Shown here: positions 28,631-37,719 of the stretch, in pieces | Position numbering within the stretch: position 1 is the first letter of the stretch | Layout: every line of letters begins with the position of its first letter | Origin: Rhizobium sp. GN54 | GTDB taxonomy: Bacteria; Pseudomonadota; Alphaproteobacteria; Rhizobiales; Rhizobiaceae | Length of the DNA: 64,000 nucleotides | Direction: 5' to 3' | Assembly: GCF_021026345.1 (NCBI RefSeq) | Contig: NZ_JAJNCZ010000008.1 | Span: forward strand, 124,001 to 188,000 | The notes under the pieces: model-generated | What the model saw: the letters and a program-made list of their open reading frames with translations, nothing else | What the model was told of the DNA's origin: nothing | Database searches by the model: none | Translations under genes and position numbers: made by a program

Positions 28631-28983
28631 GGAAATGGTCCGTCCGTGTCTTAAGGATCCTTGCCCTCGCTATGGGGGAAGGGCCGGGGGAGGTCAAGTC
28701 CGCAGCGCCGTGAATACGGGGCAGGGCAGGCTTGCGCGGCGCGAACGTGGCCCGACTGGCCGCGGGGACAGCCTGTCGGCGGCAGCCGAAGGCAAGGCGG
28801 GTGGTCGCGGGACTGAATCAATACAATATGCAGTCAATTGCATTCAAGGAAGCCAGAAACGCCCGCAATTCCCTGGAATTCAGGCTGCGTCACTCTGACG
28901 TCTCGACAGGAATTGATGGTGATTGTATCTGTATGACTGCATTCAATGACGATATTGAATGGTTGTTCGGAAGGATCCGCATC
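28631..28983 (+). other. AT-richer intergenic region upstream of DUF983 gene
   Basis: This 353-bp gap between ychF and the DUF983 gene has no convincing gene. From about 28815 to 28965 it is clearly richer in A+T than its surroundings. It contains repeated ATTCAA/ATTGAA words, including a perfect inverted repeat at 28940-28961, and probably carries the promoter and operator of the DUF983 gene. Confidence 0.6.
28940..28961. promoter_or_regulatory. Perfect inverted repeat upstream of DUF983 gene
   Basis: CATTCAAT (28940-28947) and ATTGAATG (28954-28961) are perfect 8-bp arms with a 6-bp spacer. The site lies 22 bp before the DUF983 start codon, where a repressor would block transcription or the message would fold. 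The cognate regulator is unknown. Confidence 0.5.
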
Positions 28984-29370
28984 ATGGTCGAGGACTACCC
29001 AGCACTGCCGCCGATGGAGACGGGCATCCGGGGACGCTGTCCGCGCTGCGGCCAGGGACATCTGTTCGACGGTTTCCTGACGCTGAAGCCGAAATGCGAG
29101 GCCTGCGGGCTCGACTATTCCTTTGCCGATCCTGCCGATGGCCCGGCCTTCTTCGTGATCTGTTTCGCCTGCGTGCCCAGCGTCCTGCTGGCGGTCTGGC
29201 TGGAGGTCGCCTTCAGCGCCTCGTTCTGGACGCAGCTCTTCGTCACCGGGCCGTTCCTGCTGGCCACCTGCATCCCGCCGCTCAGGCCATTGAAGGGGTG
29301 GCTGGTCGCCAGCCAGTATTTCTACAAGGCCGAGGAAGGAAAGGTCGTCCGCACCCCGCAGCAGGGGTGA
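28984..29370 (+). CDS. DUF983 domain-containing protein
   Basis: This is a 128-residue protein. An N-terminal zinc-ribbon-like module (GRCPRCGQGHLF ... KCEACGLDYSFAD; C-x2-C...C-x2-C) is followed by two membrane helices (FFVICFACVPSVLLAVWLEV and LFVTGPFLLATCIPPL). DUF983 proteins are common in alphaproteobacteria, often near cytochrome oxidase genes, with no fixed function. GGAAGGA sets the start at 28984. Confidence 0.9.
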   Translation: MVEDYPALPPMETGIRGRCPRCGQGHLFDGFLTLKPKCEACGLDYSFADPADGPAFFVICFACVPSVLLAVWLEVAFSASFWTQLFVTGPFLLATCIPPLRPLKGWLVASQYFYKAEEGKVVRTPQQG

Positions 29371-29540
29371 CGGCGCGGCCGCAGCCTGCCTCCGGTCCGT
29401 GACGCGACGGACGCTGCCGGAAGGCTCTCTCCGGGTCGGAAACCGCCCTTGCCCTTGCGACGCCGCGGATGGCGTTGCACAATGGCGAGGTTATAGCCGC
29501 CAAAGGCTGCCCCGATCCTCACTCAGGAGACGTCCTTCCG

Positions 29541-29852
29541 ATGAGCAGCAAGGATACGGCGGTCCGGCCGAAGGCCGTCACCAAGCCGAAGCTGGAGCGT
29601 CCGAAACTCTACAAGGTGATCCTCGTCAACGACGACTACACGCCGCGCGAGTTCGTCATCCTCGTGCTGCGCGCCGTCTTCCGCATGAGCGAGGATGCGG
29701 GCTACCGGGTGATGATGACGGCGCACAAGCTCGGGACCTGCGTGGTCGTGGTCTGCGCCCGCGACATCGCCGAGACCAAGGCGACCGAGGCGACGGACCT
29801 TGCCAAGGAGGCCGGTTTTCCGCTGATGTTCCGGACCGAGCCGGAAGAATAG
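29541..29852 (+). CDS. clpS: ATP-dependent Clp protease adaptor ClpS (ClpS2 type)
   Basis: This is a 103-residue N-end-rule adaptor. The core ERPKLYKVILVNDDYTPREFV holds the N-D-D-Y motif that binds N-terminal residues, followed by VVVVCARDIAETKATEATDLA. It delivers substrates to ClpA. The sequence is closer to the second (ClpS2) rhizobial type than to the one encoded beside clpA. No clpA is in the window. The start at MSSKD fits the family. Confidence 0.93.
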   Translation: MSSKDTAVRPKAVTKPKLERPKLYKVILVNDDYTPREFVILVLRAVFRMSEDAGYRVMMTAHKLGTCVVVVCARDIAETKATEATDLAKEAGFPLMFRTEPEE

Positions 29853-29891
29853 CGCACACGGTCGATCAGGGACGACCTGACGCGAGGGGGC

Positions 29892-30617
29892 TCAGTCGCC
29901 CTTGTTGCCGAGCAGCTTCTTCAGCATCTCCGCCATCGGGCCGGTCGCCGGCAGAATCTTGGGCTGGTTGTGGTTGCGCGCCTGGCGGATATGCGACTGG
30001 CCGCCGGCGGGCTTCGGCTGGGCGGCAGGCTTCGGCTTCTCCTCCGGCGTGGCGCCTATGGCAAGCGCGAGCTTGTTCATCAGCTGCGAATCCTCGCCCC
30101 GCACCAGCATGTCGGCATTGATCGCCAGTTCGTCGAGCAGGGGATCGAGCCAGGCGTGGTCGGCCTTGGCGAAATCGCCGAGCACGTGGTTGTGCACCAG
30201 TTCCTTGACGCCCGGGTGGCCGATGCCGAGCCGCAGGCGGCGATAGTCGCGGCCGCAATGGGCGTCGAGCGATTTCACGCCGTTGTGGCCGCCATGGCCG
30301 CCGCCGGTCTTGATGCGCGCCTTGCCGGGCGCAAGGTCGAGCTCGTCATAGATCGCGACGATGTCCTTGGGCGCGAGCTTGTAGAAGCGCATCGCCTCGC
30401 CGACGGCTTCACCGGACAGGTTCATGAAGGTCTGCGGCTTGATCAGCAGCACCTTCTCGCCGGCAAGCTCGCCCTCGGCGATCTCACCCTTGAACTTCCT
30501 CGACCACGGCGAGAACGGGTTCTTGCGGTGGATGGCGTCCACGGCCATGAAGCCGATATTGTGCCGGTTGCCGGCATATTTGGGGCCAGGATTGCCGAGG
30601 CCTGCGATGATCAGCAT
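29892..30617 (-). CDS. pth: Peptidyl-tRNA hydrolase
   Basis: This is a 241-residue enzyme. The N-terminus [20 protein letters not shown] carries the catalytic histidine. [13 protein letters not shown] and [12 protein letters not shown] are further family motifs. The last 60 residues are a Pro/Lys/Gln-rich extension common in alphaproteobacterial Pth. It releases peptidyl-tRNAs stalled in translation. The usual partner rplY lies in the same direction but is separated here by two signalling genes. Confidence 0.96.
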   Translation of the reverse strand: MLIIAGLGNPGPKYAGNRHNIGFMAVDAIHRKNPFSPWSRKFKGEIAEGELAGEKVLLIKPQTFMNLSGEAVGEAMRFYKLAPKDIVAIYDELDLAPGKARIKTGGGHGGHNGVKSLDAHCGRDYRRLRLGIGHPGVKELVHNHVLGDFAKADHAWLDPLLDELAINADMLVRGEDSQLMNKLALAIGATPEEKPKPAAQPKPAGGQSHIRQARNHNQPKILPATGPMAEMLKKLLGNKGD

Positions 30618-30712
30618 GGGACGCGCTCGCCTAGTGTCGAAAGGACCGTCTCTCTGCCGCTGTCCCACCGCCAATCGCGGGTGATGTCAACCAAATTCTG
30701 AGGCGGAACGAT

Positions 30713-31468
30713 CTATCGCTGCGCCGTGCGGGTATTGGGAGGCAGGCCGTAGCGGGCGAAGATGGCGTCCTGGTCGCCGCTGGTGACAAGCGCGTCGAGC
30801 GCCTTCTGCAGGGCATCGATCGTTGTCTTCGGCACGCTCCTGTTGCAGGCGATGCCGTAGACCTGCCCCTCCATGAGCATGGCCCGCTCGATCGGTTCGC
30901 CTTCGGCGATCAGCGCGTCGTAGGTTTTCACGGAGGTCGGCATCAGGTCGATCCGGCCGCTCCTGAGCTTGCCGAGCGTGATTGCGATGTCGGTGGCGAG
31001 GTCGATGCCGGTGAAGCCCAGTTGCGTCAGGACATCGTAGCCGATGTCGCCGCGCTGCGAGCCGATCCGGAAGGCGCGGGCCTCGTCGAGCGTCGCCGCG
31101 TCGACCGGGCTTCCCTTACGCCTGACCATGACCATCTGGTCGCGGAGCAGGGGCTCGACCCAGGTGAACCTCTCGTGCCGCTCGGGGGTGTGGGCGGTGG
31201 TGAAGACGCAATGGTCCGCCTCCCGCTTGGCCAGCATCAGGGCGCGCGCCCAGGGCATGATCTCCATGCGGTAGGAGACGCCGGCGGCTTTTGCAATCCT
31301 GCGGACCTGTTCGACCGCGATGCCCCGGATGGAGCCGTCTTCGGAATAGTTGAAGGGGGCATATTCCTCCGTCACGAAGGTGATTTCGGCTGCAAGCGCA
31401 GGGCGGACGGGGCTTGTGCAGAGCGCCAGAACGGCCAGAGCGGCAAGGACGGTCTTCGTCGGCATCAT
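30713..31468 (-). CDS. Periplasmic solute-binding protein, family 3 type
   Basis: This is a protein of about 251 residues with a signal peptide (MMPTKTVLAALAVLALCTSPVRPALA). A type-II binding fold follows: FVTEEYAPFNYSEDGSIRGI at the ligand cleft and RIGSQRGDIGYDVLTQLG in the second lobe. Its start is 20 bp after the GGDEF-EAL stop, in the same direction. No ABC permease or ATPase is adjacent, so it may act as a sensor subunit for the diguanylate cyclase/phosphodiesterase rather than in uptake (inference). GGAGG lies 11 bases before the first of two adjacent ATGs. Confidence 0.85.
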   Translation of the reverse strand: MMPTKTVLAALAVLALCTSPVRPALAAEITFVTEEYAPFNYSEDGSIRGIAVEQVRRIAKAAGVSYRMEIMPWARALMLAKREADHCVFTTAHTPERHERFTWVEPLLRDQMVMVRRKGSPVDAATLDEARAFRIGSQRGDIGYDVLTQLGFTGIDLATDIAITLGKLRSGRIDLMPTSVKTYDALIAEGEPIERAMLMEGQVYGIACNRSVPKTTIDALQKALDALVTSGDQDAIFARYGLPPNTRTAQR

Positions 31469-31487
31469 GCGCGCAATCGCCTCCATT

Positions 31488-33890
31488 TCAGAGCCGGCTG
31501 CCGGCGACCGCGCGGTCATGGCCGTGCGGTCGGGCGGCGATGTGCGACAGCCTCGCCATCAGGCCGGGCAGGGGCAGCGGCTCGCTGAAAAGATAGCCCT
31601 GGCCGAAATCCAGCCCGATCTCGGTCAGGACCTGCAACTGGTGCTCCGTCTCGATGCCCTCGGCGACGACGATGCATCCCATCTGGTGCGAGATCATCGT
31701 GATGCCTTCGATCAGCGTGCGGCTCTTGCGGCTGATTTCGGCCTCCTGCGTGCCGATGGAGCGGACGAAGGACTGGTCCACCTTGACGATGTCGACCGGG
31801 AAGCGGTTGAGATAGCTGAGCGAGGAATAGCCGGTCCCGAAATCGTCCAGCGCGATCCGGCAGCCGAGCTCGCCGAGCGCGTCCAGTACGTGGCGCACGG
31901 CGGGACTGTCGAGCATCAGCACGGCCTCGGTGATCTCGATGACGATGCGCGAGGCGGTGACGCCGTGTTCGAGCAGGATGGCGGCGAGCCGGCTCGGCAG
32001 GGCGGCGTCGAACTGCAACGGGGAGAAGTTGACCGCGAGGTAGCAGTCGCCCATGCCGCTGATCTGCGAAACCGCGGCAAGGCTGCGGATCGCCTTCTCG
32101 AAGATCACGTCGCCGACCTTGCCGATCGTGCCGTTCTCCTCCGCCACGCCGACGATCTCGTCGGGGACGAGAACGCCCTTTTCCGGGTGGCGCAGGCGCA
32201 TCAGTGCCTCGAAGCCGGCAACGCGACCGGTGCCGAGTTCGACGATCGGCTGCAGATAGGCCTCGAACCAGTCCTCGCGCAGCGCCTGCTCGATGCACTG
32301 CTCGATCTCGAGGCGCCTGCGGGCGATGTCGACGATCTCGTCGTCGAACAGCCGCGTGCCGTTCTTGCCGTTGCGCTTGCGGGCATACATGGCCATGTCG
32401 GACTTCTGCAGGAGATCGCCGGCGCTTGCGGCATGGTCCGGGTAGACGGCGACGCCGATGCTGGCGCTGACGTTGAGCCGGCTGCCGTTGATCATCACCG
32501 GTTCCTTCAGCGCCCGGCACAGTCGGTCGCCGATATCCATCGCCACCTGCACGGCATCCGGCGAGATCAAGAGGATCGCGAACTCGTCGCCACCCAGCCG
32601 GGCGACCATGTCGTTGAAGCGCAACTGGTTGCGCAGGCGGACCGCTACCTCGCAGAGGACCTGGTCGCCCACGGCATGGCCGAGATTGTCGTTGATCCAC
32701 TTGAACCGGTCGAGGTCCAGGAACAGGCAGGCCAGTTGCTGCTTTTCCTCCTCCGCCTTGGCGATGAGTTCGCCCAGTACCGATTCGAAGCCCTGGCGGT
32801 TCAGGAGCCCGGTCAGGTGGTCGGTGATGGCCTGGCGGTGGTTGCGGTTTTCCGCTTCCTTCAGGCCGGAGACGTCGGTCATGACCGAAAGCGTCGGCCC
32901 GCGCTGCCCGCCGTCTGAATCCATGGCCACTTCGTGGACGAGCACGTCCATCACCGATGCATCGGCCCGATGAAAGCGGACGGTGACCTCGCAGATCCCC
33001 TCGCCATTGATGCCCTTTTCGTGGCGATCGCGGTAGATCAGGTGGTCGGCGGCGTCGACGAATTCGGTGAACCCCCTGCCGATCACGGCGTCGCGGCTGT
33101 AGCCGGTGGCGACCAGCCAGTAGTCGCTGACGGCTGCGATGCAGTTTTCCGCATCGATCGTGAACAGCATGGCGGGGGTTCTGTTGTAGATCTCGGTGGT
33201 GCGGGCATGGGCCAGCTTCAGCTCGTTTTCCTCGCGCTCGAGCCGGCTCTGCATCTCGTTGAAGTTGCGAGCGAGGTAGCCCATCTCGTCGTTCGAGGTC
33301 CAGTCGACCTGGTGGCGCGAGCCGAGCCGGCGGGTCGCCTCGATGGCCGCCGTCAGCCGCATCAGCGGCCGGATGATCGTGACGCGGTTGCCGATGATCG
33401 CCGCGACGAAGATCGTGCCGACGGCGAAGAGGAAGATGAGGAAGACGGCAGCCTCGTCCCTGGTCAGCCGCGAAATCGGGCCGGCTTCGGCGACCCAGAT
33501 CTCTGCGCTTCCGACCTTCCGTGTGCCATCGCTCGCCTCGTAGAGGATGTCGGAGACGACGGTCGACTGCACGGCGTCGGGATCCGGCGGGGAGGGGGGC
33601 ATCCGGATGTCGATCGTGCCGGAGGTGTCGCGGACGCGGACATAGATGACGTTGGCGCCGGACCGAAGGGCTGTGGCGATCGTTGCAGTGCTGTCCGCAT
33701 CCAGGTCCCACAGCGGCTTGCCCAGCGCCTGCACGTTGGCCTGGAGGAGGATCTCCGCGTCGTTCAGCCTCTCGCGGGTGACGCGTTCGGAAGAGAGGGC
33801 GAGGAAGAGGGCAAAGAGCGGGGCGACGAAAAGCAGGAAGGCGCCGAAGACGATCGCGATGAAGCGGCTTTCGACAGAATGGATTTTCAT
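31488..33890 (-). CDS. Membrane-bound sensor with HAMP, PAS, GGDEF and EAL domains
   Basis: This is an 800-residue protein. A membrane helix (~10-32) is followed by a periplasmic segment to ~150, a second helix, a HAMP region (~180-230), a PAS domain (~240-360), GGDEF (~370-535) and EAL (~550-790). Both outputs keep their active-site motifs: RLGGDEF with an inhibitory RFND site five residues upstream, EALMRLR, DDFGTGYSSLSYL and EGIETEHQ. It can in principle both make and degrade c-di-GMP. GGGGGA sets the start. The next gene encodes a periplasmic binding protein. Confidence 0.94.
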   Translation of the reverse strand: MKIHSVESRFIAIVFGAFLLFVAPLFALFLALSSERVTRERLNDAEILLQANVQALGKPLWDLDADSTATIATALRSGANVIYVRVRDTSGTIDIRMPPSPPDPDAVQSTVVSDILYEASDGTRKVGSAEIWVAEAGPISRLTRDEAAVFLIFLFAVGTIFVAAIIGNRVTIIRPLMRLTAAIEATRRLGSRHQVDWTSNDEMGYLARNFNEMQSRLEREENELKLAHARTTEIYNRTPAMLFTIDAENCIAAVSDYWLVATGYSRDAVIGRGFTEFVDAADHLIYRDRHEKGINGEGICEVTVRFHRADASVMDVLVHEVAMDSDGGQRGPTLSVMTDVSGLKEAENRNHRQAITDHLTGLLNRQGFESVLGELIAKAEEEKQQLACLFLDLDRFKWINDNLGHAVGDQVLCEVAVRLRNQLRFNDMVARLGGDEFAILLISPDAVQVAMDIGDRLCRALKEPVMINGSRLNVSASIGVAVYPDHAASAGDLLQKSDMAMYARKRNGKNGTRLFDDEIVDIARRRLEIEQCIEQALREDWFEAYLQPIVELGTGRVAGFEALMRLRHPEKGVLVPDEIVGVAEENGTIGKVGDVIFEKAIRSLAAVSQISGMGDCYLAVNFSPLQFDAALPSRLAAILLEHGVTASRIVIEITEAVLMLDSPAVRHVLDALGELGCRIALDDFGTGYSSLSYLNRFPVDIVKVDQSFVRSIGTQEAEISRKSRTLIEGITMISHQMGCIVVAEGIETEHQLQVLTEIGLDFGQGYLFSEPLPLPGLMARLSHIAARPHGHDRAVAGSRL

Positions 33891-34017
33891 GCCATCCCCC
33901 CTGTTCGTGCCGGCACCAGCCGCCGGCCGTCTTTTTCTCGTTTGGTCTCAAACCCGCCTGTGAGTATTTCGTGAATTTCTTAAATGTTATTGAAGTCAAA
34001 ACCTTCGGGCATAAGAA

Positions 34018-34045
34018 AACCCGCCTCCGTTTCCGAAGGCGGGTT
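34018..34045 (-). terminator. Rho-independent terminator of rplY
   Basis: AACCCGCCT (34018-34026) and AGGCGGGTT (34037-34045) form a perfect 9-bp stem. Read on the - strand it is followed by a short T run. It lies 30 bp beyond the rplY stop. Confidence 0.88.
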
Positions 34046-34074
34046 CGATCGAAATGAAGCAGGCTTGAAGAAGC

Positions 34075-34686
34075 TTATTCTTCGCTCGTCTCGGCCTCGG
34101 CTTCTTCTTCCTTCGCGGCAGCGGTGCCGACGATGGTCGCAACAGTGAAGTCGCGGTCGGTGATGACCGGGCTCGCGTTCTTCGGCAGCTTGGTGTGCGA
34201 GATGTGGATGCTGTCGCCGATCTTCAGGCCGTCGAGGTCGAAGGTGATGGCTTCCGGAATGTCGTTTGCCGGGCAGTGCAGCTCGACTTCGTGGCGGACG
34301 ATGTTCAGCATGCCGCCCATCTTGAGGCCCGGGGACTTCTCTTCGTTAACGAAGTGGACCGGAACCTGGACGGTGACGCGGCTGGAGGCCGAGACGCGCA
34401 GGAAGTCGACGTGCATGGTGAAGTCGCGGACGGGGTCGAGCTGGTAGTCCTTCGGCAGGACCGAGATCTTCTCGCCGTTGACGTCGATCGTGGCAACCGT
34501 CGTCATGAAGCCGCCGGCGTGGATGCGCTGGGTGACTTCCTTGGTCGACAGGGCGATCGAAAGCGGGGCCTTCTTGTCACCATAGATGACAGCCGGGATA
34601 AGACCGTTGCGGCGAAGTTCGCGGGAGGACCCCTTACCAACCCGTTCGCGCGTCTCGGCCTTGAGCTCGTAGGATGAGTGGCTCAT
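34075..34686 (-). CDS. rplY: 50S ribosomal protein L25, CTC form
   Basis: This is a 203-residue protein. The N-terminal L25 domain ([34 protein letters not shown]) binds 5S rRNA, and a C-terminal TL5-type beta domain runs from about residue 95 ([19 protein letters not shown]). The acidic tail [11 protein letters not shown] is usual. AAAGG precedes the start. A clear terminator follows, so the GGDEF-EAL gene downstream is transcribed separately. Confidence 0.97.
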   Translation of the reverse strand: MSHSSYELKAETRERVGKGSSRELRRNGLIPAVIYGDKKAPLSIALSTKEVTQRIHAGGFMTTVATIDVNGEKISVLPKDYQLDPVRDFTMHVDFLRVSASSRVTVQVPVHFVNEEKSPGLKMGGMLNIVRHEVELHCPANDIPEAITFDLDGLKIGDSIHISHTKLPKNASPVITDRDFTVATIVGTAAAKEEEAEAETSEE

Positions 34687-34869
34687 AGCATGGACCTTTC
34701 AAGTGTTACTGGAGAGCTTCGCCGGGCGCGGCAATGGCCGCGACCGTCCGAAACTTGAGGATTTCGTGAAAGCCTCATCCGCGTTTGCCTCCAAGGGTGT
34801 CTGCGCGGACGCCGGTCGCATAGCCGAGAACGCCGGAAAATGCAAGGGCGGCCCGGCTCTTCGGGAAGC

Positions 34870-36063
34870 TCACGCCTTCCTGGCCTTGCGGTTGGCGGCA
34901 AGGCGGCCGAGGCCCATCATCAGGCCGCCGGCGACGAGCCCCCAGAAGGCGCCGGAGATGCCGCCGAAACTGACGCCCGAAGCCGTGGTCAGGAACGTTA
35001 GCGCCGCCGCCTCGCGCGTCTCGGTCTCCTTGAAGGCGTTCATGGCGGAGCCGGCGAAGGCACTGATCAGGGCAAGGCCCGCGACCGCCTGGATGAGGAT
35101 CGGCGGGGCAAGGGTGACGAAGGCGGTGACGGCGCCGGCCAGGAGGCCGAAGATCACGTAGAAGACGCCCGCGACAATCGCCGCCCAGTAGCGGCGGCGC
35201 GGATCGGGATGGGCATCCTCGCCGGCGCACATCGCAGCGGTGATGGCGGCGAGGTTGACGGCATGGCCGCCGAAGGGTGCGCTGAGCAGCGAGAACAGGC
35301 CGGTGACGGCAAAGAGCGGTCCCGGGTTCGGCTCGTAGTGGTTCACCTTGAGGACCGCGATGCCGGGAATGTTCTGCGAGGCCATCGTGACGATGAACAG
35401 CGGCAGCGCAATGCTGACGACGCCGGAGAGATTGAAGACCGGCTCGATGATCTCCAGCCGCGGCAGGAACTGGCCGGCGATGGCCGAGAAGGCGCCTTCC
35501 GGGATGTCGATGCCGAAGGCGAGCACCAGCGCAAAGGCGCACAGCGCCGCCGGAACGGCGAAGAGCCGGTTGACCGCGCCGACGAGCCCCCAGGCGCCGA
35601 CGATCGCAAGGCCCAGCACCGGGGCGAAGGCGATCGCCTTGACCGGTGCGAAGCAGAGGCCGATCAGCACGCCGGCCAGCATGGCATTTGCGAGCGTGGC
35701 AGGAATGGCGGCGACCATGCGCCCGAGCGGCTTCCACAGCCCGGCGAGCACGATCAGGGCAGCGCAGATCAGAAAGCCGCCCACAGCCGCGCCGAAGCCG
35801 CCTTCTACCGTGCCGGAACTTGCGAGCAGCGCCGCACCGGGGGTCGACCAGGCAATGGAGACCGGAAGCCTGGTCCAGGCGCTGAGCACGATCGCGCAAA
35901 GTCCCATGGAGACCGACAGGGCCATCAGCCCCGAGGCGGCCTGCGCCTCGCTGGCGCCCACCCCGGTCAGCCCGTGCAGCACGACGGCAAAGGAGGAGGC
36001 GAAACCGACAAAGGCGGTCAGCAGGCCCATGAAGAGCGCTTGTGGGGAGAAGTCGCGGAGCAT
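34870..36063 (-). CDS. BenE-type benzoate/H+ symporter family protein
   Basis: This is a 397-residue polytopic protein with about twelve hydrophobic segments. BenE family features include FVGFASSFAVVLHGLTGVGAS, the WSTPGAALLASSG loop, NIPGIAVLKVNHYEPNP and FGGHAVNLAAITAAMCAGEDAHPDP. The family exchanges aromatic acids with protons, but no benzoate catabolic gene is nearby, so the true substrate is open. It runs leftward with no partner in an operon. Confidence 0.88.
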   Translation of the reverse strand: MLRDFSPQALFMGLLTAFVGFASSFAVVLHGLTGVGASEAQAASGLMALSVSMGLCAIVLSAWTRLPVSIAWSTPGAALLASSGTVEGGFGAAVGGFLICAALIVLAGLWKPLGRMVAAIPATLANAMLAGVLIGLCFAPVKAIAFAPVLGLAIVGAWGLVGAVNRLFAVPAALCAFALVLAFGIDIPEGAFSAIAGQFLPRLEIIEPVFNLSGVVSIALPLFIVTMASQNIPGIAVLKVNHYEPNPGPLFAVTGLFSLLSAPFGGHAVNLAAITAAMCAGEDAHPDPRRRYWAAIVAGVFYVIFGLLAGAVTAFVTLAPPILIQAVAGLALISAFAGSAMNAFKETETREAAALTFLTTASGVSFGGISGAFWGLVAGGLMMGLGRLAANRKARKA

Positions 36064-36227
36064 GCTGGACGATGACCAAGATTGGCGGATGGAGGTTCGT
36101 TAGCACAGCTTGCGAAGGATGCGAATGGCCTGCCGACATGCGAGCCATGATTGCATTTCCGTATTTGCGGCACGGCTGATGCCAGCGAACCGCCCGTCGC
36201 AGTCATGCCAGCGGCGGGGCGGGACGG

Positions 36228-36818
36228 TCAGCCGCGGCATTCTCCCGGCCGCAGGACGCGGTAGCCGTCATTGCCGGCCGAGCAGGCGTTCGGGAACGTG
36301 CGCAGCCTGCCGCCCCGTTCGGCGCAGACGGGGGCATACTCCATCGTGCACATGCGCTCGGGTTCGCGGTCGGGGCGGCCGGGCCTGTCGGGACGATCAG
36401 GCCGCGGGGGTGGCGGCGTCCGGCGGCATTCGCCGCGGGATACGACGCGGAAGCCGTCGCTCTGCGCCAGGCAGGAATTGGAGAAGGTCTGCCGGCGTCC
36501 GCCGCGCTCGGCGCAGACCGGGGCGTATTCGCGCGTGCAGATGCGGGCCGCGGGCTCGCCGCGGCATTGGCCGCGATGGGCGATGTCGAAGCCGCGGCTG
36601 CGGGCCTCGCAGGCATTGGGGAAGGTCTGGCGGCGTACGCCGCGCTCGCCGCAGACGGGCGCATACTCCATGGTGCAGGCGACAGGCGGCCGCGGCGAAG
36701 GTCCGCCTCCATGGCCGGGAGACGTCTCGACCGTGCAGGCGGCGAGGAGCGGAAGGAGGCTCAGGGAGATGCAGAGACGATGCGCGCGGCTGGCGATGAA
36801 ACCTCGTCTATCCGGCAT
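36228..36818 (-). CDS. Lipoprotein with three Kazal-like modules
   Basis: This is a 196-residue secreted protein. The N-terminus has a signal peptide ending in the lipobox LLAAC (lipidated Cys28). Three modules follow with identical cysteine spacing C-x7-C-x13-C-x14-C: Cys 48/56/70/85, 94/102/116/131 and 157/165/179/194. Each begins C-T-x-E-Y-A-P-V-C and contains T-F-x-N-x-C, as in Kazal-type protease inhibitors, but with four rather than six cysteines. A Pro/Arg/Asp linker (PPPPRPDRPDRPGRPDRE) precedes module 3. GGGAGG sits six bases before the ATG. It probably inhibits or binds proteases in the periplasm or at the surface (inference). Confidence 0.85.
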   Translation of the reverse strand: MPDRRGFIASRAHRLCISLSLLPLLAACTVETSPGHGGGPSPRPPVACTMEYAPVCGERGVRRQTFPNACEARSRGFDIAHRGQCRGEPAARICTREYAPVCAERGGRRQTFSNSCLAQSDGFRVVSRGECRRTPPPPRPDRPDRPGRPDREPERMCTMEYAPVCAERGGRLRTFPNACSAGNDGYRVLRPGECRG

Positions 36819-36920
36819 GCACGACCTCCCAAAGTCCCAAAATGCGCGCCAAAATGTACTCGACGCCGAAGCCCTCCCATGTTACCGGCAGCGGCAAGAG
36901 GGTTTCAAGACGGTTTTGCG

Positions 36921-37670
36921 ATGCATGTAGGCCATATCATCATCATCGGTGCCATGAAGGCCGGCACCACGACGCTCCACAATCTCCTTTCACAGCACTC
37001 GCAGATCGTCATGTCGCATGTGAACGGTTACAAGAGCATGAAGGAACTCGACTATTTTCTGGAGGACCGTGGTCGAAGCTACGATCGCTTCTTCAGGAAG
37101 GGAGCACCCGAAGGGGTCTGGACGCTCGAGGCCTCTCCGAGTTACTCGAAGAACTACCTCGAAAACGGTTGTGCCGAGCGCATTGCTGCCCTGAAGAAGC
37201 AGACGAAGCTCGTCTACATCCTGCGGGACCCGATCGACCGCATCGATTCCCACTTATCTCACAATGGGAGCAGGGGGCGGACCCTGCCGGAACCGAGAGC
37301 GCTGCGGATCTACAGCGACACGTCCCGCTACTGGAGCCATATCCAGCGGTTCGATGCCGCTGGGTTTTCGGATTCGCTGCTGCTGCTCGATTTCGACGAT
37401 CTCTGCCAGGACCCCGTGGGCACGGCGCGCAAGGTGCAGGCGTTCGTCGGCCTGGAACTGGAGGATCCTGCGGACGTCCGGATCCATAACTCGCGCCGGA
37501 CTGCCGGGCGCGTCCTGACCAAGGGGCAGGAGCGGTCCTACTGGGCGCGCGTTCGCCCGGATGTCGAGGCGCTTGCCGCCAGCGGCCGCTTTCCGGCTGC
37601 GCAGAAATGGCTCGATACCTGGTCGGCCAAATTCAGTCGACCGTCGCCGCGCCGTCGTCCCGCCGAGTGA
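36921..37670 (+). CDS. Sulfotransferase family protein
   Basis: This is a 249-residue PAPS-dependent sulfotransferase. The 5'-phosphosulfate loop is GAMKAGTTTLHNLLSQH near residue 9. The 3'-phosphate binding region is LVYILRDPIDRIDSHLSH near residue 95. The middle (EASPSYSKNYLE) fits the heparan/Nod-type bacterial group. It moves sulfate to a sugar or lipid acceptor that cannot be named from sequence. No PAPS-synthesis gene is close. It is divergent from the triple-Kazal lipoprotein. Confidence 0.87.
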   Translation: MHVGHIIIIGAMKAGTTTLHNLLSQHSQIVMSHVNGYKSMKELDYFLEDRGRSYDRFFRKGAPEGVWTLEASPSYSKNYLENGCAERIAALKKQTKLVYILRDPIDRIDSHLSHNGSRGRTLPEPRALRIYSDTSRYWSHIQRFDAAGFSDSLLLLDFDDLCQDPVGTARKVQAFVGLELEDPADVRIHNSRRTAGRVLTKGQERSYWARVRPDVEALAASGRFPAAQKWLDTWSAKFSRPSPRRRPAE

Positions 37671-37719
37671 CGAACCCGGCCGGCCGCATAGCGTGAGGGC
37701 AGGCGGCCGACCGGTCGCA

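Noticed and set aside
34018-34045. GGTTCGA-containing stem resembling a tRNA T-arm
   Set aside because: It is the rplY terminator stem; no acceptor, anticodon or D arm can be drawn around it.
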